From Candidatus Saccharibacteria bacterium UBA1103 (lineage in GTDB: Bacteria; Patescibacteriota; Saccharimonadia; Saccharimonadales; Saccharimonadaceae), in NCBI GenBank assembly GCA_905373275.1, contig CAJPSI010000018.1:1-12018 (forward strand): a stretch of DNA of 12,018 nucleotides. The letters are read 5' to 3'. A program made the position numbers and the translations under genes. The notes under the pieces were generated by a model. That model was not told the DNA's origin and made no database searches. It saw nothing but the letters and a program-made list of their open reading frames with translations. Positions 1 through 5,483 of this stretch are shown here, one piece after another. Position 1 is the first letter of the stretch, and each line of letters opens with the position of its first letter.

Positions 1-577
1 TCCCTTTATACTCTTCCGGCCTGGTATACTGAGGATACTCCAGCGCATCCAGCTGCGAATAGCTTTCGATCACCGTTGCTTCGTCGCCACCACCAAGTAC
101 ACCCGGCAACAAGCGGACGATTGAGTCGATCACGATCATGGCCGGCAATTCACCGCCCGTTAGCACATAACGACCCACCGAGATTTTCTCATCCACCAGC
201 CCCTCGACCCTGGCGTCGAAGCCTTCATAGCGCCCGCAGACGATGATGTAATCATCATCGTTCTTCGCATGTAGTTGTGCTCGCTTTTGATCCCAGACCG
301 TCTTAGCCGGTGTCATCAATAACACCTTTGCCCGAGGTAAGATCTGCCTAGCCCGCTCTATCGCCTTAGCCAGCGGCTCGATCATCAGCAACATACCCGC
401 CCCACCGCCGAAGGGCTTATCGTCGACTTGACGCCGAGACCCCAGTCCATAGTCACGTAGATTGATTAGCCGAAACTCCGCCTTTTGGTCTTTCTGTGCC
501 TTCCACATCATCGATGAGCCCAGCACCGGCTCGAACATCTCAGGAAATAGCGTTATTACGACAAACCTTTTCATCAT
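1..577 (-). CDS. trmD: tRNA (guanine-N1)-methyltransferase TrmD, C-terminus off the left edge
   Basis: TrmD transfers a methyl group from S-adenosylmethionine to N1 of G37 in tRNAs, next to the anticodon, and prevents +1 frameshifting. The 192 visible residues show the family landmarks: a KRFVVITLFPEMF start, DDKPFGGGAGM at about 52-62, CGRYEGFDARV at 114-124, the trefoil-knot SAM-binding stretch SVGRYVLTGGEL at 133-144 with DSIVRLLPGVLG after it, and LEYPQYTRPEEY at 179-190. Family members are usually about 230-250 residues, so the C-terminal tRNA-binding part lies outside the window. The start is ATG 577 (or ATG 574). There is no Shine-Dalgarno; an extended -10 box ends 5 bases upstream, which suggests a leaderless message. 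A terminator separates it from the KH gene upstream. Identification is firm; the choice between the two ATGs is open. Confidence 0.96.
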   Translation of the reverse strand, partial: MMKRFVVITLFPEMFEPVLGSSMMWKAQKDQKAEFRLINLRDYGLGSRRQVDDKPFGGGAGMLLMIEPLAKAIERARQILPRAKVLLMTPAKTVWDQKRAQLHAKNDDDYIIVCGRYEGFDARVEGLVDEKISVGRYVLTGGELPAMIVIDSIVRLLPGVLGGGDEATVIESYSQLDALEYPQYTRPEEYKG

Positions 578-595
578 GGCTGATTATAGCATGCA
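578..595 (-). promoter_or_regulatory. trmD promoter with extended -10, leaderless
   Basis: Read on the minus strand, TGC-TATAAT occupies 591 to 583: a consensus -10 with the extended TGn element. Only 5 bases separate it from ATG 577, so transcription should begin at or beside the start codon. No good -35 is seen, which extended -10 promoters tolerate. Confidence 0.6.
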
Positions 596-612
596 CCTGG
601 TGGTTCACACTG

Positions 613-638
613 AAAAACCGCCCTAATAGATAGGACGG
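613..638 (-). terminator. Rho-independent terminator between the KH gene and trmD
   Basis: On the minus strand the stem CCGTCCT (638-632) pairs with AGGGCGG (624-618), seven pairs including one U-G, around a 7-base loop, and runs into five T residues (617-613). It lies 58 bases downstream of the KH-gene stop and upstream of the trmD promoter. Confidence 0.75.
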
Positions 639-695
639 CTTTACAGCACAAATAAATCTCACATTTTAGTTCGCGCACATTTCGAACTGAGGATA

Positions 696-1091
696 TTATA
701 TATCAAGATCATCGAGGTCTGCAAGGTTCTGGCGAAGCTTATCGGCACGACTAAGTGTCTTTTCCACATCTTCAGTGGCTTTATTTTCCACAGTATCGAC
801 AGCCTCGTCGTTTTCTGTTGTAGATGTCGCCTCACCGGCTTCGCCCTGATTGTCTGTGTCAACAATCTTGAGATTATAGCGAGCATCATTCTTCGCTCCG
901 AGTGCTCGCAAGATATTACGCAGGCTCTGAGCCGTCGCTCCTCGACGACCGATTACTCTGCCCAGGTCATCAGGTGCGACACTCAGCTCGAGAAGAACGC
1001 CTCGGTCATCTTCAGTTCGCTTGACAGACACCTGATCCGGATGATCTACCAGCTTACCAACCACAAACTCAACAAACTGCTGTTCTATCAT
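696..1091 (-). CDS. khpA: KH-domain RNA-binding protein (KhpA family) with an acidic tail
   Basis: KhpA-type proteins are small single-KH-domain RNA-binding proteins, in some bacteria partnered with KhpB/Jag, and are usually encoded between rpsP and rimM/trmD. Residues 1-78 form the KH domain: an N-terminal helix (FVEFVVGKLVDHPDQV), the LELSVAPDDLGRVIG strand-helix, and the RNA-gripping GRRG loop at 48-51. Typical KhpA is about 75-85 residues. This one has 131, the rest being a mostly acidic, low-complexity tail (about 79-131) with a short charged helix-like stretch near 107-125. The start ATG 1091 has a strong AGGAGG five bases upstream. A terminator for rpsP lies in the upstream gap, so it has its own promoter or depends on read-through. 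Identification rests on the domain and on gene order. Confidence 0.9.
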   Translation of the reverse strand: MIEQQFVEFVVGKLVDHPDQVSVKRTEDDRGVLLELSVAPDDLGRVIGRRGATAQSLRNILRALGAKNDARYNLKIVDTDNQGEAGEATSTTENDEAVDTVENKATEDVEKTLSRADKLRQNLADLDDLDI

Positions 1092-1116
1092 ATCCGCCTC
1101 CTATTTAGCTAGGCTA

Positions 1117-1145
1117 ATTCTAACAAAAACCCCGCTACCATGCAA
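1117..1145 (-). promoter_or_regulatory. Possible KH-gene promoter embedded in the rpsP terminator
   Basis: On the minus strand TTGCAT (1145-1140) and TAGAAT (1122-1117) are separated by 17 bases. The -35-like box falls inside the loop of the rpsP terminator and the spacer includes its U-tract. The -35 match is poor (3 of 6), so this is tentative; the -10 is good. Confidence 0.3.
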
Positions 1146-1154
1146 TGAGCGGGG
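1125..1154 (-). terminator. Rho-independent terminator after rpsP
   Basis: On the minus strand CCCCGCT (1154-1148) pairs perfectly with AGCGGGG (1136-1130) around an 11-base loop, followed by five T (1129-1125). It starts 25 bases after the rpsP stop codon and precedes the KH gene. Confidence 0.85.
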
Positions 1155-1178
1155 CGACCATCCTTTACCAATGTGTGC

Positions 1179-1601
1179 TCACTCGGCAGACTGATCCTGT
1201 TCGGCCGTCTCAGCCGACTCTGACGGCTCGGCTGCACTGCTATCACTAGCTACAGTTTCCTCGGCCGGTGTCTCGACCGACTCCTCTTTAGGCTGATTGC
1301 GACGTAGCTTCTCGGGGTTGCGAATATCTCGCTGCTTGCCCCTGACTGTCTTGACCCACTTCGGCATCGTCATTCCTTCGCCGGTCAAGATGCGTACTAC
1401 TCGATCGGTTGGCTGGGCACCATGGCTAAGATAGTTCTCGATAGCCTCTTTATCTAGCTGAACCTGCTTGGTGTGTGGATTATATGAGCCAACATAAGCC
1501 ACTACCTTACCGCTCGACGGATGGCGCAAGACATCTTGCACGATCACCCGGTAAGTAGCGTAGTGGGTTTTACCTTGGCGTTGTAAACGGATTGCGAGCA
1601 T
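1179..1601 (-). CDS. rpsP: 30S ribosomal protein S16 with an acidic C-terminal extension
   Basis: S16 is a primary component of the 30S subunit body, bound to 16S rRNA. Residues 1-85 match the fold: MLAIRLQRQGKTHYATYRVIV at the start (usual pattern IRLxRxGxxxxPxYRIVV), YVGSYNPHTK at 37-45, IENYLSHGAQPTDRVVRIL at 54-72. Ordinary S16 is about 80-100 residues; this is 140, with a basic stretch (86-105) then a Glu/Ser/Ala-rich acidic tail (106-140). ATG 1601 has GGAG five bases upstream. A promoter lies about 45-70 bases upstream and a strong terminator follows, so the gene can be a single transcript. The usual rimM and rplS neighbours are not in this cluster. Confidence 0.96.
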   Translation of the reverse strand: MLAIRLQRQGKTHYATYRVIVQDVLRHPSSGKVVAYVGSYNPHTKQVQLDKEAIENYLSHGAQPTDRVVRILTGEGMTMPKWVKTVRGKQRDIRNPEKLRRNQPKEESVETPAEETVASDSSAAEPSESAETAEQDQSAE

Positions 1602-1645
1602 TTATCTCCTTAACTTAACTGATTACTCTATGACGGATTAGCCAT

Positions 1646-1674
1646 ATTCTACTAGAAGTCGCCCCTGTCTTCAA
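1646..1674 (-). promoter_or_regulatory. rpsP promoter
   Basis: On the minus strand TTGAAG (1674-1669), a 17-base spacer and TAGAAT (1651-1646) make a good sigma-70-type promoter. Expected start near 1639 gives a leader of roughly 38 bases, with GGAG just before the rpsP ATG. Unlike trmD, this gene has a normal leader. Confidence 0.55.
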
Positions 1675-1752
1675 TAGCCCGGCAGAACCCATGACCAACT
1701 TACCTATTGTGTACAGGATAGATACATGACTGTCCCGGCAAGCAGTTTTAGG

Positions 1753-2592
1753 CTATTTGGCTGCCTTCCAGCGCTCCAGCTGATCAAATGGATCAGACTT
1801 AGGGTCGCTCGGTTCGACCGTAGAATCCGCATCAGTCTCGTCTGAACCCTCCTCCGACTCTGACGTCGACGATTCCTCCTCTGAAGTATCAAGGTCAGCC
1901 TCAGCCTCGTCAGCAGTAGTTTGATCGTCATCCTTTTCAGCTTCAGCCTCGTCTTTATCCTCATTAGTATCATCAGAGTCGAGATCGGGCTCACCATCAT
2001 TCACCTCGGACTCAGGCTCACTCTTGTCCTCATCCACCTGCTCCTGCTTGGTCTGCTTCTCATCAACCGACTCGTCGCCCGTGCCCACATTAGCACCATA
2101 GCCGACTCGATTAATCCGAGCCAACTCCGCCATCAGAGCGACATCCTCGCCGGTTGGCAGCTTAGCCCCTTCCGCCTTTAGCTCTTTGATCATAGCCGTT
2201 ACTTCTTTATCCCGACCGGCCTTATCCAGACTCACGATCGGGTTGTCTGATGTAGTTGGCTTATTACCGCTCTCTACCATCGCTCCTTCGACAACGACAG
2301 CTTGCAGCGACTTCCGGATGTCTACCTTTTCCACGTCAGTTCGCACGCCATCTTGGTCGGCTGATTTGACTGTCTCATCGGCCACGAATACTAAAGCATC
2401 GTCCGTCGCCGCCGTCAGCTCTGCTCCGCTGGCGCTGGTGGTATGTCCGACGAATCGCTCAGTTTCCTTGATATCCCGCATCGCCTCCGTCACCATCACC
2501 CGACCTTTCTCGCTAGACTGCTCTATCTTGGGCTTTGGCTTCAGCAGCTCGGGTGACTGTGGGAGGCCGTTTGTATCGTCACTATCCTGCAT
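1753..2592 (-). CDS. Hypothetical protein with a long acidic C-terminal tract
   Basis: I do not recognise this 279-residue protein. It has no signal peptide or membrane segment, so it is probably cytoplasmic. Residues 1-170 are mixed, with helical stretches (about 30-47, 125-141, 148-163) and no catalytic motif I can name. Residues 172-266 are dominated by Asp, Glu, Ser and Thr. The end is short and amphipathic or basic (DPFDQLERWKAAK, 267-279), a possible docking tail. Start ATG 2592 has AGGAG about 11 bases upstream, rather far, and an extended -10 promoter at 2634-2642. The long open frames on the other strand here are by-products of its biased codons. No terminator is evident downstream. 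An acidic tail of this kind can bind basic partners such as ribosomal proteins or nucleoid proteins, but that is speculation. Confidence 0.75.
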   Translation of the reverse strand: MQDSDDTNGLPQSPELLKPKPKIEQSSEKGRVMVTEAMRDIKETERFVGHTTSASGAELTAATDDALVFVADETVKSADQDGVRTDVEKVDIRKSLQAVVVEGAMVESGNKPTTSDNPIVSLDKAGRDKEVTAMIKELKAEGAKLPTGEDVALMAELARINRVGYGANVGTGDESVDEKQTKQEQVDEDKSEPESEVNDGEPDLDSDDTNEDKDEAEAEKDDDQTTADEAEADLDTSEEESSTSESEEGSDETDADSTVEPSDPKSDPFDQLERWKAAK

Positions 2593-2633
2593 CTTTTAAT
2601 CTTCTCCTGCTTGATTAATTACTACTGGAGTAG

Positions 2634-2642
2634 ATTATATCA
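2634..2642 (-). promoter_or_regulatory. Extended -10 promoter of the acidic-protein gene
   Basis: On the minus strand TGA-TATAAT covers 2642-2634, a consensus extended -10, with no convincing -35. Transcription would begin near 2627, giving a leader of about 35 bases that contains the AGGAG of the gene. It sits in a 16-bp sequence repeated exactly at the tRNA-Leu(CAG) promoter. Confidence 0.5.
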
Positions 2643-2687
2643 CACTAGTGAACGATGCCGCTAAATGACATCCATCAAAATAATACC

Positions 2688-2774
2688 TGGTACGCACAAA
2701 AGGACTTGAACCTTCACGAGCATAAGCTCACTAGCACCTGAAGCTAGCGCGTCTACCAATTCCGCCATGTGCGC
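2688..2774 (-). tRNA. tRNA-Leu, anticodon CAG
   Basis: The 87-base minus-strand sequence folds as a class II tRNA. The acceptor stem is GCGCACA with TGTGCGT (first pair G-U), then discriminator A and an encoded CCA. The D-arm has GGAATTGGTAGAC, the anticodon stem CTAGC/GCTAG encloses TTCAGGT giving CAG, the long variable arm has GAGC/GCTC, and the T-arm contains GGTTCAAGTCC. It reads CUG leucine codons. A T-rich stretch (TATTATTTT) follows the CCA; the same motif follows the other tRNA-Leu here. Its leader of about 50 bases has a small GCGGG/CCCGC hairpin just before the mature 5' end. Confidence 0.95.
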
Positions 2775-2832
2775 AAATGCGGGTGTCTCCATCCCGCTCT
2801 ATAAGGTGCGACCTTTCGGCATTACGTGCTTG

Positions 2833-2841
2833 ATTATATCA
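2833..2841 (-). promoter_or_regulatory. tRNA-Leu(CAG) promoter overlapping the oxidase stop region
   Basis: On the minus strand TGA-TATAAT (2841-2833) is an extended -10 about 60 bases before the tRNA. The oxidase stop codon TAG is at 2846-2844, so any -35 lies inside the oxidase gene. The box is in a 16-bp repeat shared with the acidic-protein promoter. Confidence 0.55.
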
Positions 2842-2843
2842 CA

Positions 2844-4469
2844 CTAGCCGCGCAGATTATACTGGGTCAGCCGACCCAGTGAGTAAGACTTGCGCAGCGC
2901 CGACAGGACCTCCTTTCGAGTTATGCCATCGTCCCGCACACCCGGATTCAAGATGCCATAAGGATCAAATGCTTTTTTGACCTGATGATGCAGGTCGGCA
3001 ACCGCCTTACTCTCCTGATCCTTCGCCCATAGCGACAGTAGCCGCCCCGTCCCGGCACAGCCGGCCAATGAGCCCTCGTAGCTACCGGCGATCTTGCTCA
3101 GCTTGTCCATTAGGCGTACGATCACCTGCCTCTGGCCCAGATTCGCTAAGTTAACCAGCGGATAAACAGATATCAGCCCCGACCCGAAGTTGCACCACAT
3201 ACCAGCTTGCAGATGATTGCTATCCAGAGCACCTCGCACTTCTCGCATAACATCAGCCAGATCGTTGACCGGGATGGATAGCTCGGTCACCAGCGGGATG
3301 GCTGTCGTGCCGCCATCACTGTAATTAGTGATCGCCGAGACACAGTTGTAGACAGCCATCATCTTATCTACGTCGTCCGGCTCGATGGCGATATTGGCGT
3401 CGACCACCCCCGCTTGCTCCATTATCTTGGCGATCTTGCGCAACTTGCGGCTGCTATGCTTGTCATCAAACTCGATGAACATCAGCGAAGCAGGCAGCCC
3501 CTTAGTGATACTGCTCCACGGCTGATAGCCGGTAATTTCGTGTACTAATGACAAGGTATCGCCGTCTACCACCTCGACCATCGCCGGCTCCAGCTCAAGG
3601 ATTAAGTTAGCCAAGTCAGTCGCATTAACATCATCGCCCAGCGCCGCCACCACCAAGGTGTCGTCCATCGGCGTATCGATCAGACGCAAGATCGCCTGCG
3701 TCACTATCCCCAGTGTCCCCTGCGAGCCTACCAGGAGTGGCGTCAGGTCGAAGCTACCGTCTTTACCTCGCACCTGATCTAGAGCATAGCCACCATCAAG
3801 CACTCGACGATCAGCAATCTCTTGCACTACCTCCGGATTGTCTTCTATCAGGCTATCCACCGAACGATAGATATCTCCCTCCAGTGTCTGTAGCCCCTTT
3901 TTCTCGCTCAGCTCACGTCTAGTCAGCCGCCCGGTCTGAACGATCTCACCATTAGCCAGGACAACCTCCAGCTTATCCACCCAGTCTCGCATCGAACCGT
4001 ACTTGGCGAACTGTCGCCCCGGGGCGTTAGTAGCAATCATCCCGCCGATAGTCGACACACGACTGTAGCCACTGGATATTGGTAAGGTCAGCCCTTGAGT
4101 AGCAACGGCTTGATTAAGCGCATCCAGCTCCAGTCCCGGCTGGACTCGAATCATCCGATACTTGAGGTCAAACTCCATGATCTGCGACATGTGAGCCGGG
4201 AAAGATATCGCCACTCCCCGACCAATCGCCGCCCCCGTCACGTCCGTACCGTTACCCCGTGGCGTAATCGGCAGCACCTGGCCCCGCTCGGCAAGACGCC
4301 AGGCAAAACGAGCGACCTTGCGCACGTCATCAGCTATCCTCGGATACGCCACCAGATTAGGCGTCAGCGACAAGACACTCCCATCAGTCGCAAATTGCTT
4401 CCTTACGTTATCCGTCGCCACCACATCACCGGTAATGTGCTCATTCAGATAATCAGTGATCTTGCTCAT
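2844..4469 (-). CDS. FAD-binding oxidase, GlcD/D-lactate dehydrogenase-like
   Basis: This 541-residue protein belongs to the vanillyl-alcohol-oxidase-type flavoproteins that oxidise 2-hydroxy acids or related substrates. The N-terminal FAD-binding domain (about 30-265) shows PRGNGTDVTGAA at 70-81, the flavin-contacting GYSRVSTIGGMIATNAPGR at 134-152, YGSMRDWVDKLEVVLANG at 157-174 and GSQGTLGIVTQAILRL at 248-263. The C-terminal oxidase domain (about 270-512) ends with the family signature FDPYGILNPG at 501-510. Two usual landmarks are altered: the His-rich metal site of D-lactate/glycolate enzymes reads MWCNFGSGLISVYP at 424-437, and the common GEHGxG reads GCAGTG at 470-475. Substrate is therefore uncertain. 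The start is ATG 4469, not an upstream ATG at 4487, because the -10 box ends 6 bases before it. Flanked by two tRNA-Leu genes. Confidence 0.9.
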   Translation of the reverse strand: MSKITDYLNEHITGDVVATDNVRKQFATDGSVLSLTPNLVAYPRIADDVRKVARFAWRLAERGQVLPITPRGNGTDVTGAAIGRGVAISFPAHMSQIMEFDLKYRMIRVQPGLELDALNQAVATQGLTLPISSGYSRVSTIGGMIATNAPGRQFAKYGSMRDWVDKLEVVLANGEIVQTGRLTRRELSEKKGLQTLEGDIYRSVDSLIEDNPEVVQEIADRRVLDGGYALDQVRGKDGSFDLTPLLVGSQGTLGIVTQAILRLIDTPMDDTLVVAALGDDVNATDLANLILELEPAMVEVVDGDTLSLVHEITGYQPWSSITKGLPASLMFIEFDDKHSSRKLRKIAKIMEQAGVVDANIAIEPDDVDKMMAVYNCVSAITNYSDGGTTAIPLVTELSIPVNDLADVMREVRGALDSNHLQAGMWCNFGSGLISVYPLVNLANLGQRQVIVRLMDKLSKIAGSYEGSLAGCAGTGRLLSLWAKDQESKAVADLHHQVKKAFDPYGILNPGVRDDGITRKEVLSALRKSYSLGRLTQYNLRG

Positions 4470-4475
4470 GCTAAG

Positions 4476-4484
4476 AGTATAGCA
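4476..4484 (-). promoter_or_regulatory. FAD oxidase promoter, leaderless
   Basis: On the minus strand TGC-TATACT (4484-4476) is an extended -10, followed by six bases and ATG 4469. The transcript should begin at or next to the start codon. There is no Shine-Dalgarno. An in-frame ATG at 4487 lies upstream of this box and would not be transcribed from it. Confidence 0.65.
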
Positions 4485-4546
4485 CACAAATCATCCCTCT
4501 ATTCCGAAACCGACTCGGTAGCAGGTGTAACGAAAAATAATATCTT

Positions 4547-4631
4547 TGGTGCGGATGAAAGGACTTGAACCTTCACGCCGTGAGGCACATGCTCCTAAGG
4601 CATGCGTGTCTACCAATTCCACCACATCCGC
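4547..4631 (-). tRNA. tRNA-Leu, anticodon UAG
   Basis: The 85-base minus-strand sequence has a perfect acceptor stem (GCGGATG/CATCCGC), discriminator A and encoded CCA. The anticodon stem CATGC/GCATG encloses CTTAGGA, giving UAG (reads CUA, and probably other CUN codons by wobble). The variable arm is long as in leucine tRNAs, and the T-arm has GGTTCAAGTCC. It shares most of its D- and T-arms with the CAG tRNA nearby. A T-rich TATTATTTTT follows the CCA. Confidence 0.96.
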
Positions 4632-4659
4632 ATATGGCTTGTCATGGAAACCTATCTAG

Positions 4660-4668
4660 ATTATAGCA
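4660..4668 (-). promoter_or_regulatory. tRNA-Leu(UAG) promoter
   Basis: On the minus strand TGC-TATAAT (4668-4660) is a consensus extended -10, about 29 bases before the mature tRNA. No clear -35. The element is the same as the trmD -10. Confidence 0.6.
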
Positions 4669-4709
4669 CATCATTCTTGTAATCCTATTTACCATCACCA
4701 TCGCTCTAC

Positions 4710-4739
4710 GCAATCTATTTACTATAGTAAATAGATTGC
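4710..4739. promoter_or_regulatory. Perfect 30-bp palindrome, candidate operator
   Basis: Each arm is GCAATCTATTTACTA and the two meet with no spacer at 4724/4725. The inner TTTACTATAGTAAA resembles repressor-binding dyads. An additional CTATTTAC half-site lies at 4685-4692, 30 bp from the same octamer in the palindrome (4715-4722). It lies between two diverging promoters (tRNA-Leu(UAG) and padR), about 42 bp upstream of the tRNA -10. A terminator is unlikely: no T-tract directly abuts it and no gene runs into it. Confidence 0.5.
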
Positions 4740-4843
4740 ACATACCCCCTCCCTTTTTAACCTATTTTGTCAATAGTACCTTCTGAGACCGGGCGACATC
4801 TCAAAAGGCAGAGCTCTGATCGTCGAAGAGCCTCAGATAGCCA

Positions 4844-4926
4844 TATACACCACGTGCATAGCCGGGAGTGCCAATCTATACACTAAGTGACTATGGCTAT
4901 TGCCATGGCTATGCACTCGGTGTATA
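4844..4926. promoter_or_regulatory. Three-site palindromic operator array, probably for the PadR regulator
   Basis: Three 17-bp sites fit TATRCAC-N3-GTGYATA. O1 at 4844-4860 and O3 at 4910-4926 each have one mismatch between half-sites; O2 at 4877-4893 has an intact left half and a weaker right half (GTGACTA). Their centres, 4852, 4885 and 4918, are exactly 33 bp apart, about three helical turns, so bound dimers would share one DNA face. O1 and O3 also form a 20-bp inverted repeat of one another (18 of 20 matching). O3 covers the spacer and part of the -10 of the padR promoter, as expected for autorepression. PadR proteins commonly repress their own operons; assignment to this PadR is inferred from position. 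Confidence 0.7.
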
Positions 4927-4928
4927 CT
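4900..4928 (+). promoter_or_regulatory. padR operon promoter, leaderless
   Basis: TTGCCA (4900-4905), a 17-base spacer and TATACT (4923-4928) give the best sigma-70 match in the window. Six bases later comes ATG 4935, so the message is predicted to start on or beside the start codon. An upstream ATG at 4887 in the same frame lies before the -35 and cannot be used from this promoter. Confidence 0.75.
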
Positions 4929-4934
4929 CGCATT

Positions 4935-5483
4935 ATGAACGCACAATATGTTCTACTTAGCTTCCTCGCCGATGAGTCAAACTACGGCTACGAGCTAAAG
5001 AAAAAATATGATAGCTACTTTGGCAAAGATAAGCCCATATTACCCGGGCAAATCTATTCGTCATTAGCTAGACTAAAAAGAGATAATAAGATAAAGGAGG
5101 TATCTGACACTGGCAATTCCGGTTCCAGCGGTCCCGACCGCATTCGCTACGAGATAACTGACCTGGGTAAAGAGCAACTAAAGAGGTGGCTAGCCTCACC
5201 GGAAGAGCCGGCACCCCAGCTTCAGGCAACTATGTATGTCAAGACGGTTCTCGCTATATTAATGGACGGTGATGCCGCTCCATACCTGGACAACCAACGT
5301 CGTGCCCACATTCAGAAGATGCGATCGCTGACCGACGAACGACGTAACAGCAACCTGTCTGACATGCTTCTGATAGATCATGCTCTCTACCACCTAGAGG
5401 CAGACTTGCGCTGGATTGAGCTAACTATCTCACGTCTAACGAAATTAAAGGAGGAACTATCACATGGACGATCCGATCATTAG
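4935..5483 (+). CDS. PadR-family transcriptional repressor
   Basis: PadR regulators bind palindromic operators as dimers and often repress adjacent exporter genes until a ligand releases them. This 182-residue protein has the N-terminal winged helix (about 1-85): YVLLSFLADESNYGYELKKKYD, then GQIYSSLARLKRDNKI, the recognition-helix region, and RIRYEITDLGKEQLKRWL, the wing. The C-terminal part (about 95-175) is a long-helical dimerisation domain of the Vir-like type. It begins MNAQYVLLSFL, a typical family start; the start at 4935 is set by the -10 box 6 bases upstream. The last 20 bases overlap the ABC ATPase gene. Three operator-like sites lie immediately upstream, so autoregulation of the operon is likely. 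The inducing ligand cannot be told from the sequence. Confidence 0.93.
   Translation: MNAQYVLLSFLADESNYGYELKKKYDSYFGKDKPILPGQIYSSLARLKRDNKIKEVSDTGNSGSSGPDRIRYEITDLGKEQLKRWLASPEEPAPQLQATMYVKTVLAILMDGDAAPYLDNQRRAHIQKMRSLTDERRNSNLSDMLLIDHALYHLEADLRWIELTISRLTKLKEELSHGRSDH

Larger units (their letters stand above)
2633..2847. repeat. 16-bp direct repeat carrying two promoters
   Basis: GATTATATCACACTAG occurs at 2633-2648 and again at 2832-2847. On the minus strand each copy contains TGA-TATAAT, the -10 of the acidic-protein gene and of tRNA-Leu(CAG) respectively. The identity extends beyond the -10 by several bases upstream. The second copy overlaps the last codons and the stop of the FAD oxidase gene. 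Confidence 0.7.
4632..4934. other. 303-bp regulatory gap between tRNA-Leu(UAG) and the exporter operon
   Basis: This is the longest gene-free stretch. From left to right it has the tRNA-Leu(UAG) leader and promoter (to about 4668), a CTATTTAC half-site (4685-4692), a perfect 30-bp palindrome (4710-4739) and a C/T-rich tract (about 4745-4758). Next come an imperfect 10-bp hairpin (4779-4788 with 4799-4808, one mismatch, 10-base loop), a 10-bp palindrome CAGAGCTCTG (4809-4818), and three operator-like sites (4844-4926) with the padR promoter. No protein-coding frame in it is convincing. A small RNA in 4745-4840 cannot be excluded, but no promoter for one was found. Confidence 0.6.

Noticed and set aside
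1921..2599. Plus-strand open frames opposite the acidic-protein gene (1921-2181, 2186-2599)
   Set aside because: They arise from the Asp/Glu/Ser-rich codons of the minus-strand gene; no ribosome site or promoter and unnatural composition.
4470..4487. ATG 4487 as the oxidase start
   Set aside because: It precedes the -10 box; the codons between it and ATG 4469 are promoter sequence. ATG 4469 also gives a normal-looking N-terminus.
4642..4743. A 33-codon minus-strand frame crossing the palindrome and tRNA-Leu(UAG) promoter
   Set aside because: It would overlap the tRNA promoter, has biased short-repeat translation and no supporting promoter; likely chance.
4768..4773. A perfect TTGACA on the minus strand
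   Set aside because: At 16-19 bases downstream there is only G-rich sequence, so there is no -10 to pair it with.
4887..4934. ATG 4887 as the padR start
   Set aside because: It precedes the promoter and would add a stretch absent from PadR proteins, encoded by operator DNA.
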